This document shows, piece by piece, positions 23,787 through 31,595 of a stretch of DNA of 53,111 nucleotides. Position 1 is the stretch's first letter. The number at the start of each line of letters is the position of its first letter. The position numbers and the translations under genes were made by a program. The notes under the pieces are model-generated. The model made no database searches, was not told the origin of the DNA, and saw nothing but the letters and a program-made list of their open reading frames with translations. Source of the stretch: Nanobdellota archaeon (GTDB taxonomy: Archaea > Nanobdellota > Nanobdellia > Pacearchaeales > GW2011-AR1); NCBI GenBank assembly GCA_013329055.1, contig DUKY01000020.1:124012-177122 (forward strand), read 5' to 3'.

Positions 23787-24620
23787 TTAGAATTTTTTTA
23801 ATATTTGTTTTTTCATTTCATTTGCTAATGATTTGTCTTTATTGATAATTATTTTTATTGGTCCTTTTTGGCTTAAAATTTTCAATAAAGTGATTAAATC
23901 TTTTTTTTCCAGTGATTCTCCGATTTTTTGATTTATTTCTTGAGGAATAAATATTTGGATAAAATAATCTGTAAAAATTAATGTGTCACTAGAATTTTTA
24001 TCTTCGGTTTTTGCAATTTTTATTCCTAATATTTTATAAAATTGGTTTGATATATCCTCTAAGTATGATGTTCCTGTTGTGAGGAAATGGAATTTATGTC
24101 CTAATTTTTTTAGTCGTGTAAAATAATTATACTCTGCTCGAAGATAAAATAATGGTCTCCATTCATGACGTGCCTGATAACAAATAATTTGATTTTTTTT
24201 CTTGAATAATTCTGTTTTCATAAAATAATAAAGATATTTTTCTGCATCAAATAAATTGTTAAAATTTAATATGATTAAATTTTCGACTTCTTTATGTTCT
24301 TTTAATCCTGAAAATTGGTTGATTCTTTTTTTGGCATAATAATTTGTTTCAACAATGTCTGTTAATGATTGTACTTTTTTTATCCAATCAATATTAATTT
24401 CATATTTTTTGTATTTTTTTCTTAAGACTTCTTTTTCAGATAATTCTTTTACTGCTTTATAGACTGATTGATATGAACAGGAAAATCTGTATTGTTTTTT
24501 TATTTTGTAAAAGATTTCTCTTAATGTTAATGGCCATTCAATTGTTAATATGCTTATTACTGCATCTTTTGTATTTTTTGGCTTGCTATTGATTTCCGGG
24601 ATTAAAATATTAAATGTCAT
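23787..24620 (-). CDS. Winged-helix DNA-binding protein with C-terminal PLD-like domain
   Basis: A 277-residue protein. Residues 20-80 form a winged helix (DAVISILTIEWPLTLREIFY, SVYKAVKELSEKEVLRKK). The remainder is an alpha/beta domain (ICYQARHEWRPLFYLRAEYN, KLGHKFHFLTTGTSYLEDIS) similar in layout to archaeal regulators with a degenerate phospholipase-D-like sensor. It is probably a transcription factor. It is divergently placed from the gene at 24710; the 89-base gap contains AAACCTTTTGGTTT, a short palindrome. Confidence 0.6.
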   Translation of the reverse strand: MTFNILIPEINSKPKNTKDAVISILTIEWPLTLREIFYKIKKQYRFSCSYQSVYKAVKELSEKEVLRKKYKKYEINIDWIKKVQSLTDIVETNYYAKKRINQFSGLKEHKEVENLIILNFNNLFDAEKYLYYFMKTELFKKKNQIICYQARHEWRPLFYLRAEYNYFTRLKKLGHKFHFLTTGTSYLEDISNQFYKILGIKIAKTEDKNSSDTLIFTDYFIQIFIPQEINQKIGESLEKKDLITLLKILSQKGPIKIIINKDKSLANEMKKQILKKF

Positions 24621-24709
24621 ATGTGATATTATACCGATGGTAATATAAACCTTTTGGTTTATTTTTTGTTAAACGTTGAGTTAATAAGAATTTTTTATTT
24701 TTATTGTTT

Positions 24710-25168
24710 ATGAAAAAATTAGAGGTGCAATTACAAGATCTTCGTAAGAAAGGGGAAGAGATTTTAGAGCAGATTGATCAAAGAAATTCAAGAAAGAAAA
24801 TTCAATGCAGTAGTTGTGAGAAATATCACGCAATTGGAAGGCTTGCAGTAATTCAAACTCACTGGTATGAAAAACCTTATGGATGTACTGGGGGAGATAA
24901 TTGGTATGAAGGGGAATTACAATATGTTTGTCCTACTAATAATGTCAGGAATAGATTATTATTTAATAATCATGATGTGCCTTGGCAAGAAAGAGATAAA
25001 TTTGAAAATAATCCTGAGGCTCAATTTAAGAGGAGTTATAAAAAATTATTCGGAGATGTTATAGATGAGTATGATGAAAAAGGCTCAAGCAGTTGGGTAA
25101 ATAATCTTTATGTGGATAAAAATAGAAAGAAGTTTGGGCTTGTTGAGAAAAAGAAGGAGGAGAAATAA
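24710..25168 (+). CDS. Zinc-ribbon-like protein, first gene of an accessory cluster
   Basis: A 152-residue protein. It starts with a coiled-coil helix (LEVQLQDLRKKGEEILEQID), then CSSCEKYHAIGRLAVIQTHW and YGCTGGDNWYEGELQYVC: Cys pairs arranged like a zinc ribbon with a long loop. The C-terminus is charged (KKKEEK). The stop overlaps the next start by one base (TAATG). No known family is recognised. The same cluster contains a second Cys-rich coiled-coil protein. Confidence 0.6.
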   Translation: MKKLEVQLQDLRKKGEEILEQIDQRNSRKKIQCSSCEKYHAIGRLAVIQTHWYEKPYGCTGGDNWYEGELQYVCPTNNVRNRLLFNNHDVPWQERDKFENNPEAQFKRSYKKLFGDVIDEYDEKGSSSWVNNLYVDKNRKKFGLVEKKKEEK

Positions 25169-25812
25169 TGGGGAAGAATTTAAAAGAGTTAATTAGTAAA
25201 AGAAATGAGTTGTCTTATGAGGCTTCAAGAGTAAATTCTGAAGTTGCAGAATTATTAGCACAGCCTTGTTATGATGTGTTAGGATTATATGAAAATGAAA
25301 ATCCTTTTTTTATGACTCGTGGTATGTCTTCAAAGGAGATTTTGTCAAGATTGTATAAAATTGTAGGTGTTAAGAATTATGATGGTGTTGATTCAGGTTT
25401 AATTGATTCATTAAAAGTATCTGATATTGATGGGGCTTTGGATTATTTGTTTGATAAAGGAAAGAAAATGGAAAAATATGAAATTTCAGATAATCCTTGT
25501 TTTTATCGAAGATGTCATCCTGAAACTTGTTGTTGTGATGATGATGAGCTTCTTGTAATTGAAAATGTATTTAATGATAATAGAGTTTTTCAATATTCAA
25601 AAATTGTGCAACCTGTTTATTTTTCTTTATTGAAAAAGAAGGATGAGTTAGAAAGAAAAGTTGCGGAGTTGAAATGGAAAAATAGTTTGAATAGATGTTT
25701 AGATGAAAGGGGTAATAATGGAGGTAAAGCAGAAAGAAAATATAATCCGATGTTAGATGAAGATGAAGGATCTTTGTTTGATGACGATTTTAATGATCAA
25801 TGTGATTTGTAA
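25168..25812 (+). CDS. Cys-rich coiled-coil protein, unknown
   Basis: A 214-residue protein. N-terminal helix KELISKRNELSYEASRVNSE; a central Cys cluster (NPCFYRRCHPETCCCDDD) that could bind metal; a coiled coil SLLKKKDELERKVAELKWKN; and an acidic tail (DEDEGSLFDDDFNDQCDL). It is coupled to the preceding zinc-ribbon-like gene. No family is recognised; the paired helical/Cys architecture suggests the two products interact. Confidence 0.55.
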   Translation: MGKNLKELISKRNELSYEASRVNSEVAELLAQPCYDVLGLYENENPFFMTRGMSSKEILSRLYKIVGVKNYDGVDSGLIDSLKVSDIDGALDYLFDKGKKMEKYEISDNPCFYRRCHPETCCCDDDELLVIENVFNDNRVFQYSKIVQPVYFSLLKKKDELERKVAELKWKNSLNRCLDERGNNGGKAERKYNPMLDEDEGSLFDDDFNDQCDL

Positions 25813-25834
25813 ATAAATATTTTTAATTAAAAAA

Positions 25835-26743
25835 ATGGTGATAAAAAAAAAGCTGACTGATTCAAATTATAATTCTGTTTTATTAAGTTATCCAAAAATT
25901 TATGACCTTTTATCTGGAAAAAATGTAAATAGAGTTGAAAAATTAAATTCTCGTTGGAGAGCTAGTAATTTACTTTTAAGGATTGATTGTGATGACTTAT
26001 CTTATGTATTCAAACAAGTTAATGTTAACAACCCTAAAAGCGAAATGGAAAAAATTGCTTTGTTGAAAAAAGAATCTCCTTTATTATTTCCGGAACTTTT
26101 TATTTTTGAAAATAATGCTTATCTTATGGAATATGTTGTTGGTCAATCTTTTTTTGATCTTGATTCTAAAGAAAGAGTTTCAAAAGTTTCTTTTGCCGGA
26201 AAAGTTTTAAGTCAAACACATCGTTTAAATGATTTTCCTTTGGTTGATATTCGTGAAGATATTGGAGAATCATTTAAAAAATATCGAACAAAAGCTGAAA
26301 AATTCTTTTTAAAAAAAGAATTGCAATCTTTTAATTTTGAAATGTTTTGTGCAGTTCCTTCTCAATTAAGTCATAATGATTTAAATGCGGCAAATTTAAT
26401 TTATGGTAATAACATAAAATTAATTGATCCTAAAGAAGAAACTTTTAATGATGTTGCAAAAGATGTTGGGAGATATTGTGCATCTTGTTTTTTTAATAAT
26501 TATGATTATTTTGGTAATGAAAAAAAGAAATCCTTGGAACTAGCAGAAGCTTTTTTATCCAATTTTGATAATAATCTTTTGAATCGGGCTCGATATTTTA
26601 TGGGTGAATCTTTTTTATCTTTTTTGAATTTTGATACTCATTCAGATTCAAAAGGAGTTTTGAAAAAACTTGCAATGAATCTTCTTTTAAGCAAGGGTAA
26701 GGGTGATTTGGTGAATTTGTTGGAGGAGGGTTTAAATGAGTAA
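25835..26743 (+). CDS. APH-like small-molecule kinase
   Basis: A 302-residue protein of the aminoglycoside-phosphotransferase/choline-kinase fold. Visible: a probable ATP lysine K60 (YVFKQV), hinge YLMEYVVGQSF, catalytic loop HNDLNAANLI (His180, Asp182, Asn187) and the Mg-binding LIDPKEE (Asp198). Such enzymes phosphorylate sugars, amines or alcohols; the substrate is unknown. The HAD gene overlaps its end by 8 bases, which suggests opposing or sequential action on the same phosphate ester. Confidence 0.78.
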   Translation: MVIKKKLTDSNYNSVLLSYPKIYDLLSGKNVNRVEKLNSRWRASNLLLRIDCDDLSYVFKQVNVNNPKSEMEKIALLKKESPLLFPELFIFENNAYLMEYVVGQSFFDLDSKERVSKVSFAGKVLSQTHRLNDFPLVDIREDIGESFKKYRTKAEKFFLKKELQSFNFEMFCAVPSQLSHNDLNAANLIYGNNIKLIDPKEETFNDVAKDVGRYCASCFFNNYDYFGNEKKKSLELAEAFLSNFDNNLLNRARYFMGESFLSFLNFDTHSDSKGVLKKLAMNLLLSKGKGDLVNLLEEGLNE

Positions 26744-27320
26744 GATTATTTTTGATTTAGATGATACGCTATATGTTAGTGATGAATTACGAAGTAATCG
26801 TGAAAAAGTAATTTTAGATTTTTTAGGGGATAAGGTTGGTGAATATTTTGAATTAAAAAAAGAAAATTCTACTATGAAATCTTTAGAGATTTTAGGGATT
26901 AGTAATTTAGAATTTTTTGAATTGATGGGTAATGTTACAATTAATTTAAATCAGGATTTAAAATTAATTTCTTTACTTGAAAAGTTAAAAGATGATTACA
27001 AATTAGTTGTTTTAAGTAACAGTTCTAAATTTTGTATTAAAGAAACTTTAGTTCAATTAGGAATTTTTAATTTAATTGATTCATATTATTCTGCACAAGA
27101 TTTTGGTAAAATTAAACCTTGTGAAGAATGTTTTTTTATGGTTGATAAAGGGGATATTTGTGTTGGCAATAATTTTAAGAAAGATTTGGAAATTCCTAAG
27201 CAAAAAGGTGCAATAACTATTTTTGTCGGTGGTTTTCATAAAGATGCTGATAAGAGTATTAAGAATATTTATGAATTAAAAAATATTTTGAAAGGGGGTT
27301 ATGACAAGAATGAGTATTGA
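26736..27320 (+). CDS. HAD-superfamily hydrolase (HAD-IA type)
   Basis: A 194-residue protein. Motif I KIIFDLDDTLY (Asp7, Asp9), motif II VVLSNSS, motif III lysine in FGKIKP. Motif IV reads ICVGNNFKKDLEIPKQKG: the usual GD is GN, with a later Asp present, so metal binding may be altered. It overlaps the kinase gene by 8 bases and the next gene by 20, so all three are translationally coupled. Confidence 0.82.
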   Translation: MSKIIFDLDDTLYVSDELRSNREKVILDFLGDKVGEYFELKKENSTMKSLEILGISNLEFFELMGNVTINLNQDLKLISLLEKLKDDYKLVVLSNSSKFCIKETLVQLGIFNLIDSYYSAQDFGKIKPCEECFFMVDKGDICVGNNFKKDLEIPKQKGAITIFVGGFHKDADKSIKNIYELKNILKGGYDKNEY

Positions 27321-27600
27321 TTATTTAGTTTTAGATATTAAGTATGATATTAAAAAAGATTCTTTTGAAGTTTCTGGTGATGTCAATAAAGAAGGTCAAG
27401 AAGAAATTGTAGATACTTTTTTACGAGGGCAAATGGGTAAAGGAGAAGATAAAAGTAAAGCCAATGAAAGGGATGTTTATCATATCCAAATGAAGTGGTA
27501 TCCTCAAAATGATGATATTGAAGTACAATATGATACTGGAAATAAGGGTTTAAGGGATGGAATTTTAATGCATTATTTGAGTAGTTTAAATAAAAAATAA
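27301..27600 (+). CDS. Small protein, unknown
   Basis: A 99-residue soluble protein starting within the HAD gene; ATGs at 27301 and 27310 are both possible. It has alternating strands and charged loops (YLVLDIKYDIKKDSFEVSGD, YHIQMKWYPQNDDIEVQYDT), a beta-type fold. No family is recognised. The AAAGGGGG directly before the first ATG is a plausible ribosome-binding site. Confidence 0.55.
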   Translation: MTRMSIDYLVLDIKYDIKKDSFEVSGDVNKEGQEEIVDTFLRGQMGKGEDKSKANERDVYHIQMKWYPQNDDIEVQYDTGNKGLRDGILMHYLSSLNKK

Positions 27601-27691
27601 ATATTGTCAAAAGAAGTAAAATACTAAATTATTTTTTTATTATTAATATGAAAATTAAAATTAAAAAATTTGAAAGGAGGTAAAGAATAAA

Positions 27692-28039
27692 ATGGTAAGA
27701 GAAATTAAACCGCATATACAACTTGAGAATTTTAGTCATGGGCTTTTTCCTAATGAAAGAATTGGTTCTTTTAAGGATTATCATGGAGAAAAACAATTTT
27801 TAGAATTACAAACTTGCAATTCTAATTTTACTAAATATGGTTTGTTGGAAGTATCTGTTTTACAAAGTGAAGGTGATAAGGCATTAATTCAAGCACGAAA
27901 TGAATGTTCTCTTCGATGTTATGTGGTTAAAAAAGATGATTTAAGGATGGTTAATACCGATACTTTACGATATGATAAAAATGATTTTCCATATGTTGTG
28001 GATGCTAATCATGAAATTCATTATCTAAAAAAGAACTAA
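27692..28039 (+). CDS. Small beta-type protein, paralogue of 28752-29102
   Basis: A 115-residue protein. It shares HIQL..F..GLFPNE.IG, a LQTCNSNFT block, GLLEV.V and EGDKALIQ with the gene at 28752, so the two are duplicates. The fold may be an SH3-like barrel. A strong GGAGG lies 12-16 bases before the ATG, unlike most genes here, and the upstream AT-rich leader resembles that of the paralogue. Function unknown. Confidence 0.62.
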   Translation: MVREIKPHIQLENFSHGLFPNERIGSFKDYHGEKQFLELQTCNSNFTKYGLLEVSVLQSEGDKALIQARNECSLRCYVVKKDDLRMVNTDTLRYDKNDFPYVVDANHEIHYLKKN

Positions 28040-28069
28040 CTAAAGAGTTAAAAACTAAATTATTTTATT
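28039..28069 (+). repeat. Duplicated leader, copy 1
   Basis: A 31-base sequence beginning ACTAAAGAGTTAAAAAC and ending ATTATTTTATT, placed directly before the gene at 28073 and repeated exactly at 28670-28700. A partial version lies at about 27623 before the gene at 27692. It is probably a duplicated promoter: the AGTTAAAAACTAAATTATT stretch is the right distance from each start. Confidence 0.6.
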
Positions 28070-28072
28070 TTT

Positions 28073-28642
28073 ATGAATATGATTCAAAAAATAACTATCT
28101 ATCCAAATAGACATGAGGATCAGGTAATTCAAGGTGCTTTGTCTAATTGTTTGAATAGAGATATTAAAAAAGGATTAATTAATGTTGTATTTTTAGAAAA
28201 TGTTTATACTTATCAAAAATTATCTGGGGGAGCAAAAATAGATTATCTCGTGATTGATGGAAATGTCCCTATTTTTGGTTCTGAAAATTGGAAATTGCAT
28301 AAACAACATTTAGAATTGGCACATCAATTAGTAAGTTTTTATGACAAAATTAAATCGGGGCAAGAAATTAACAGGATGGAAATGTCAAGAGTTTATATAG
28401 AATCACAAAAAGTATCAAGACAAAGAAGTCAAGCTATTTTAGAGAATGTTTTGGAAATTTCTCATGAAGAAGGTTATACTAGTCCTGCAATTATTTGTGG
28501 TCGTAGTCATATTGAAAAAGGATTAAAACCAATTTTTGATTCAGAAGTGTTTACATTTACTTTAGAATCTTGTCAAGATTATATTCATTTATTTGAAGAA
28601 AATAAAAGTAGTGATTATTCTATAAGAAAGTTTTCATCTTAG
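28073..28642 (+). CDS. Soluble protein between two paralogous small genes, unknown
   Basis: A 189-residue protein. The middle (INVVFLENVYTYQKL, DYLVIDGNVPIFGSENW) and the late AIICGRSHIEKGLKPIFDSE resemble, in outline, the G..H..G..L pattern of TraB/GumN-type proteins, but the acidic and His residues needed for that assignment are not all evident. A helical insert carries VYIESQKVSRQRSQAILENV. Its leader is identical to that before the next gene. The function is not assigned. Confidence 0.58.
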   Translation: MNMIQKITIYPNRHEDQVIQGALSNCLNRDIKKGLINVVFLENVYTYQKLSGGAKIDYLVIDGNVPIFGSENWKLHKQHLELAHQLVSFYDKIKSGQEINRMEMSRVYIESQKVSRQRSQAILENVLEISHEEGYTSPAIICGRSHIEKGLKPIFDSEVFTFTLESCQDYIHLFEENKSSDYSIRKFSS

Positions 28643-28669
28643 TAATTTTTTGGAGAGGAAAAATAACTG

Positions 28670-28700
28670 ACTAAAGAGTTAAAAACTAAATTATTTTATT
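28670..28700 (+). repeat. Duplicated leader, copy 2
   Basis: Exact 31-base copy of 28039-28069, located about 50 bases before the gene at 28752. It is followed by TTATTATTAAAATGGAAATA and AAAGGAGGT, similar to the leader before 27692, so the leader and downstream gene were probably duplicated together. Confidence 0.6.
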
Positions 28701-28751
28701 ATTTTTTATTATTAAAATGGAAATAAAACAAAAGGAGGTAATTTATATATA

Positions 28752-29102
28752 ATGAAATTTATTAATTGGTTGTTTAATGATTTAAGTGAAGGTCAAGACA
28801 TTTTACAAAATAAGACTCCACATATACAACTTTATGATTTTAAAGAGGGATTATTTCCGAATGAAAAAATTGGATATTATTTAGATTCTGATGGGCAAAA
28901 AAAGTATATTGAGATACAAAGATGTAATTCTAATTTTACCCAAGAGGGTTTATTAGAGGTTAAAGTTTGTGAAATTGAAGGGGACAAAGCATTAATTCAA
29001 GTGTGTAATGAATGGAAAATAGATAATGGGATAATCAAAACTAGTGATTTGAAATATTTTAGTAAAAACGAGTTGCAATATCTTAAAGAAAATGAATATT
29101 AA
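28752..29102 (+). CDS. Small beta-type protein, paralogue of 27692-28039
   Basis: A 116-residue protein with an N-terminal extension (MKFINWLFNDLSEGQDILQN) absent from the paralogue, then the shared core HIQLYDFKEGLFPNEKIG, IEIQRCNSNFTQEGLLEV and EGDKALIQVCNE. AAAGGAGGT lies 11-19 bases upstream of the ATG. The dUTPase gene overlaps its end by 11 bases. No family is recognised. Confidence 0.62.
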   Translation: MKFINWLFNDLSEGQDILQNKTPHIQLYDFKEGLFPNEKIGYYLDSDGQKKYIEIQRCNSNFTQEGLLEVKVCEIEGDKALIQVCNEWKIDNGIIKTSDLKYFSKNELQYLKENEY

Positions 29103-29505
29103 AATTAAAAAATTAAATGAAAAAGCAGTTATTCCTAAATATTTTTATTTAGATGATGCATGCATGGATATTACTGCAATTGGCAAGGAAGAAAGGGATG
29201 ATTATATTGAATATAAAACTGGTTTAGCTTTTGAGATTCCTAAAGGTTATGTTCTTCTTGTTTTTCCCAGAAGCAGTGCATGTAATTATCATTTGATTCA
29301 GGCTAATTGTGTGGGAGTTATTGATTCTGGTTATAGAGGTGAATTAATTATTCGGCATAAAAAAGTTGGAGAAAAGGTTTATGCAGTTGGTGAAAGAGTT
29401 GCTCAAATAATGATTATTCCTTATCCGAAAGTTAGTTTTGTTGAGGTTGATGAGTTAAGTGAAACTGATAGAGGAAAAGGAAATTTTGGAAGTAGCGGGA
29501 AATAA
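29092..29505 (+). CDS. dut: dUTP diphosphatase
   Basis: A 137-residue trimeric-type dUTPase with all five motifs: DACMDI (22-27), PRSSA (59-63), GVIDSGYRGE (75-84), RVAQI (102-106) and the C-terminal RGKGNFGSSG (127-136). It hydrolyses dUTP to dUMP and pyrophosphate, keeping uracil out of DNA. Motif 1 has Cys where many family members have Gly. It overlaps the preceding small gene by 11 bases. Confidence 0.95.
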   Translation: MNIKIKKLNEKAVIPKYFYLDDACMDITAIGKEERDDYIEYKTGLAFEIPKGYVLLVFPRSSACNYHLIQANCVGVIDSGYRGELIIRHKKVGEKVYAVGERVAQIMIIPYPKVSFVEVDELSETDRGKGNFGSSGK

Positions 29506-29584
29506 AATTTTTTCATTTTTAAATTTTTTGTTACTGCCATTTTATAAAAGAAAGCTTTAAAAGGAAGGCTATTTCATTAGCGTT

Positions 29585-29911
29585 ATGGGAAAACAAATTC
29601 TCGGTGCGATAGAGACAGTAAAAATAAATAACAAGAAAATTCTTGCTAAGGTTGATACTGGTGCAGAAAAGAGTTCTATTCATTTGGATCTTGCACAAAA
29701 GTTAGGTCTTACAAAGGATTTGTGGGGTATTCGGAGAATTATTTCTTCAAATGGTTCAGAATATCGACCTGTTATTAAATCAAAAGTAAAAATTAATAAT
29801 CGGGTTTTGCCAATTAAATTTACAGTTACCAGAAGAGATGAGCTAAAATATCCAATCTTGATTGGAAGAGATGTATTAAAAAGAAATTTTTTAATTGATG
29901 TAACAAAATAA
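29585..29911 (+). CDS. Retropepsin-like aspartic protease (RimK-associated)
   Basis: A 108-residue protein with AKVDTGAEKSSIHLD (catalytic DTGA), and YPILIGRDVLKRNFLIDV at the end, matching the small clan-AA proteases often annotated as 'ATP-dependent zinc protease' beside RimK-type ligases. One Asp per monomer means the enzyme would dimerise. The RimK-like gene starts two bases after its stop, so the two work in one operon. Confidence 0.86.
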   Translation: MGKQILGAIETVKINNKKILAKVDTGAEKSSIHLDLAQKLGLTKDLWGIRRIISSNGSEYRPVIKSKVKINNRVLPIKFTVTRRDELKYPILIGRDVLKRNFLIDVTK

Positions 29912-29913
29912 AC

Positions 29914-30852
29914 ATGGGACTAAAAATAGGAATTATAAGCCTTGGTGGGAAAAGTGCCAAAGCTATTGCTGAATCCTGTAAAAATTATTTTGAAACTGTT
30001 GATTTGTTAAATATTAAAAAGTTTGAAATTCAGGTTAATGGTAAAACTTGTGTTTTTTATGATAAAAAAGAATTGAAAGGTTATGATTGTTTGTATATTC
30101 GTGGAAGTTACAAATATGCTTTAATTGCAAGGACTATTACTCGGACATTAAATCAAGGGGTTTATATTCCTGTTAGTCCGAATGCTTATACTATCGGGCA
30201 TGATAAATTTTTGACACTTTTAGAATTACAAAAAAATAATATTGCTATCCCTCGGACACATTATGCTCCTGGAACAGCTATTGCTAAAAAGATTTTAGAT
30301 AATGTTGATTTTCCAATTATTATGAAACTTTCTGAAGGTACACATGGTCGGGGTGTTATGGTTGCTGATTCAAAAAAATCTGCTATTACTATTTTAGATT
30401 TACTTGAAAGTTTTCATAAACCTTATTTAATTCAGGAATTTGTTGAGACAGAAGATACTTCTGATATTAGGGTGATTGTCGCAAAAGAAAAAATTTTGGC
30501 TGCATATAAGAGGGTTGCTAAAGAGGGAGAAGTTCGTGCGAATATTCATTCTGGTGGTGCAAGAAAGTCTCATCAATTAACTGATATTCAAAAAAAACTT
30601 GCTCTTGATTCTGCGAGGGCTATTGGTGCTGATTTTTGCGGTGTTGATATTTTAAATTCTGAAAGACCTTCGGTTATTGAGATAAATTTAAGTCCTTCTG
30701 TTTGGGATTTGAAAGAGGCATGCAATGGTGATGTTCCGAATTTAATTGCGAAGGAATTATATTTGCAGACAAAAAAATTTAAGAAACGTAAAAAGGATAA
30801 ACTTAGAAAGTTAAAGAAGAAGATTGTTAAGGAAGAAGGCGAGAAGGAGTGA
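29914..30852 (+). CDS. RimK-like ATP-grasp ligase
   Basis: A 312-residue protein: N-terminal LKIGIISLGGKSAKAI domain, ATP-grasp core with PIIMKLSEGTHGRGVM (ATP lysine and Gly-rich loop), PYLIQEFVETEDTSDIRVIV and the metal-binding DILNSERPSVIEINLSPS; Lys-rich tail (KKRKKDKLRKLKKK). The family adds glutamate or similar residues to peptides or cofactors. Co-occurrence with the retropepsin-like protease is typical. The basic tail suggests RNA or ribosome contact (inference). Confidence 0.85.
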   Translation: MGLKIGIISLGGKSAKAIAESCKNYFETVDLLNIKKFEIQVNGKTCVFYDKKELKGYDCLYIRGSYKYALIARTITRTLNQGVYIPVSPNAYTIGHDKFLTLLELQKNNIAIPRTHYAPGTAIAKKILDNVDFPIIMKLSEGTHGRGVMVADSKKSAITILDLLESFHKPYLIQEFVETEDTSDIRVIVAKEKILAAYKRVAKEGEVRANIHSGGARKSHQLTDIQKKLALDSARAIGADFCGVDILNSERPSVIEINLSPSVWDLKEACNGDVPNLIAKELYLQTKKFKKRKKDKLRKLKKKIVKEEGEKE

Positions 30853-31235
30853 GGGATTATTGGTTAAATATGATAAGTTCTAAAGATAATCCCGAAGCAG
30901 AAATAATTTGTACAATTAACGATTTTCATAAATTTATTGGTCCTAGAATAAGAAATCAAATACAGGCAATAACTAAAAAAAGAAAAAAAGAATTAAATCA
31001 TATTTGTGATGAATGTAAACAAAATAAAGAACTTGAAGCTGCTCATATCAAAGGAAATAGTAGGAAAGATATAATTAATAATCTTTTAATTAATTTTATG
31101 ATCGATAGAGAAAGACAATTAATTCGTGTTAATCTTAAAGAATTTGAAAGATTATTCATTGAATCACATAAGCCAATAGATAAATATTTTAGATTTCTTT
31201 GTTCTGAATGTCATGTTAAATATGATAAGGATTAA
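30849..31235 (+). CDS. HNH-type endonuclease-like protein
   Basis: A 128-residue protein (GTG start at 30849, overlapping rimK by four bases; an ATG at 30870 is the alternative). Motif: HICDECKQNKELEAAHIKGN with Cys-x2-Cys and AAH, later FRFLCSECHVKYD, which gives the second Cys-x2-Cys and the final His of a zinc-supported HNH fold. A role in DNA cleavage is possible; short length and the RimK context leave it open whether it belongs to a defence module. Confidence 0.7.
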   Translation: MRDYWLNMISSKDNPEAEIICTINDFHKFIGPRIRNQIQAITKKRKKELNHICDECKQNKELEAAHIKGNSRKDIINNLLINFMIDRERQLIRVNLKEFERLFIESHKPIDKYFRFLCSECHVKYDKD

Positions 31236-31388
31236 AATTTATTCATTGGCATTAATAAAAATTTTATATTGGTGAATAGTTTTTTTTAATTAAGGTTTTT
31301 TTCTTTTCCCTTTATTCTGGACATATTATAACTTCTTTTTTCTTTTGAATGTACATCTGTCATTATTATCTTAAGAATCAAAAATTTT

Positions 31389-31595
31389 TCAATCTTTCTT
31401 CTTCAACTCTTCAATCTTTTCTTTTCCAAACATAAAAGGTCTTAAAACTTCCGGGATTGTTATTGTTCCGTCTTTATTTTGGTAGTTTTCAATTAATGCA
31501 ACTAATGCCCGTGATGTTGCAATGCAAGTATTATTTAATGTATGTGGTGTTACTCTTTCTCCTTTAATTCTTATTGTCTTATTTTGAGAAAATTT
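31389..31595 (-). pseudogene. serS 3' remnant (seryl-tRNA synthetase C-terminus)
   Basis: Reading from 31595 to the stop at 31389, the frame encodes [20 protein letters not shown], then [20 protein letters not shown] and [20 protein letters not shown]. This is the extreme C-terminus of seryl-tRNA synthetase (class II motif 3, family sequence HTLNGS.la..R.lva.lENyq..dG.i..P..L.Py). The rest of the gene is absent: upstream on the same strand and in the same frame, directly before the remnant, is the stop codon of an unrelated membrane protein. An intact serS must exist elsewhere. Confidence 0.82.
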
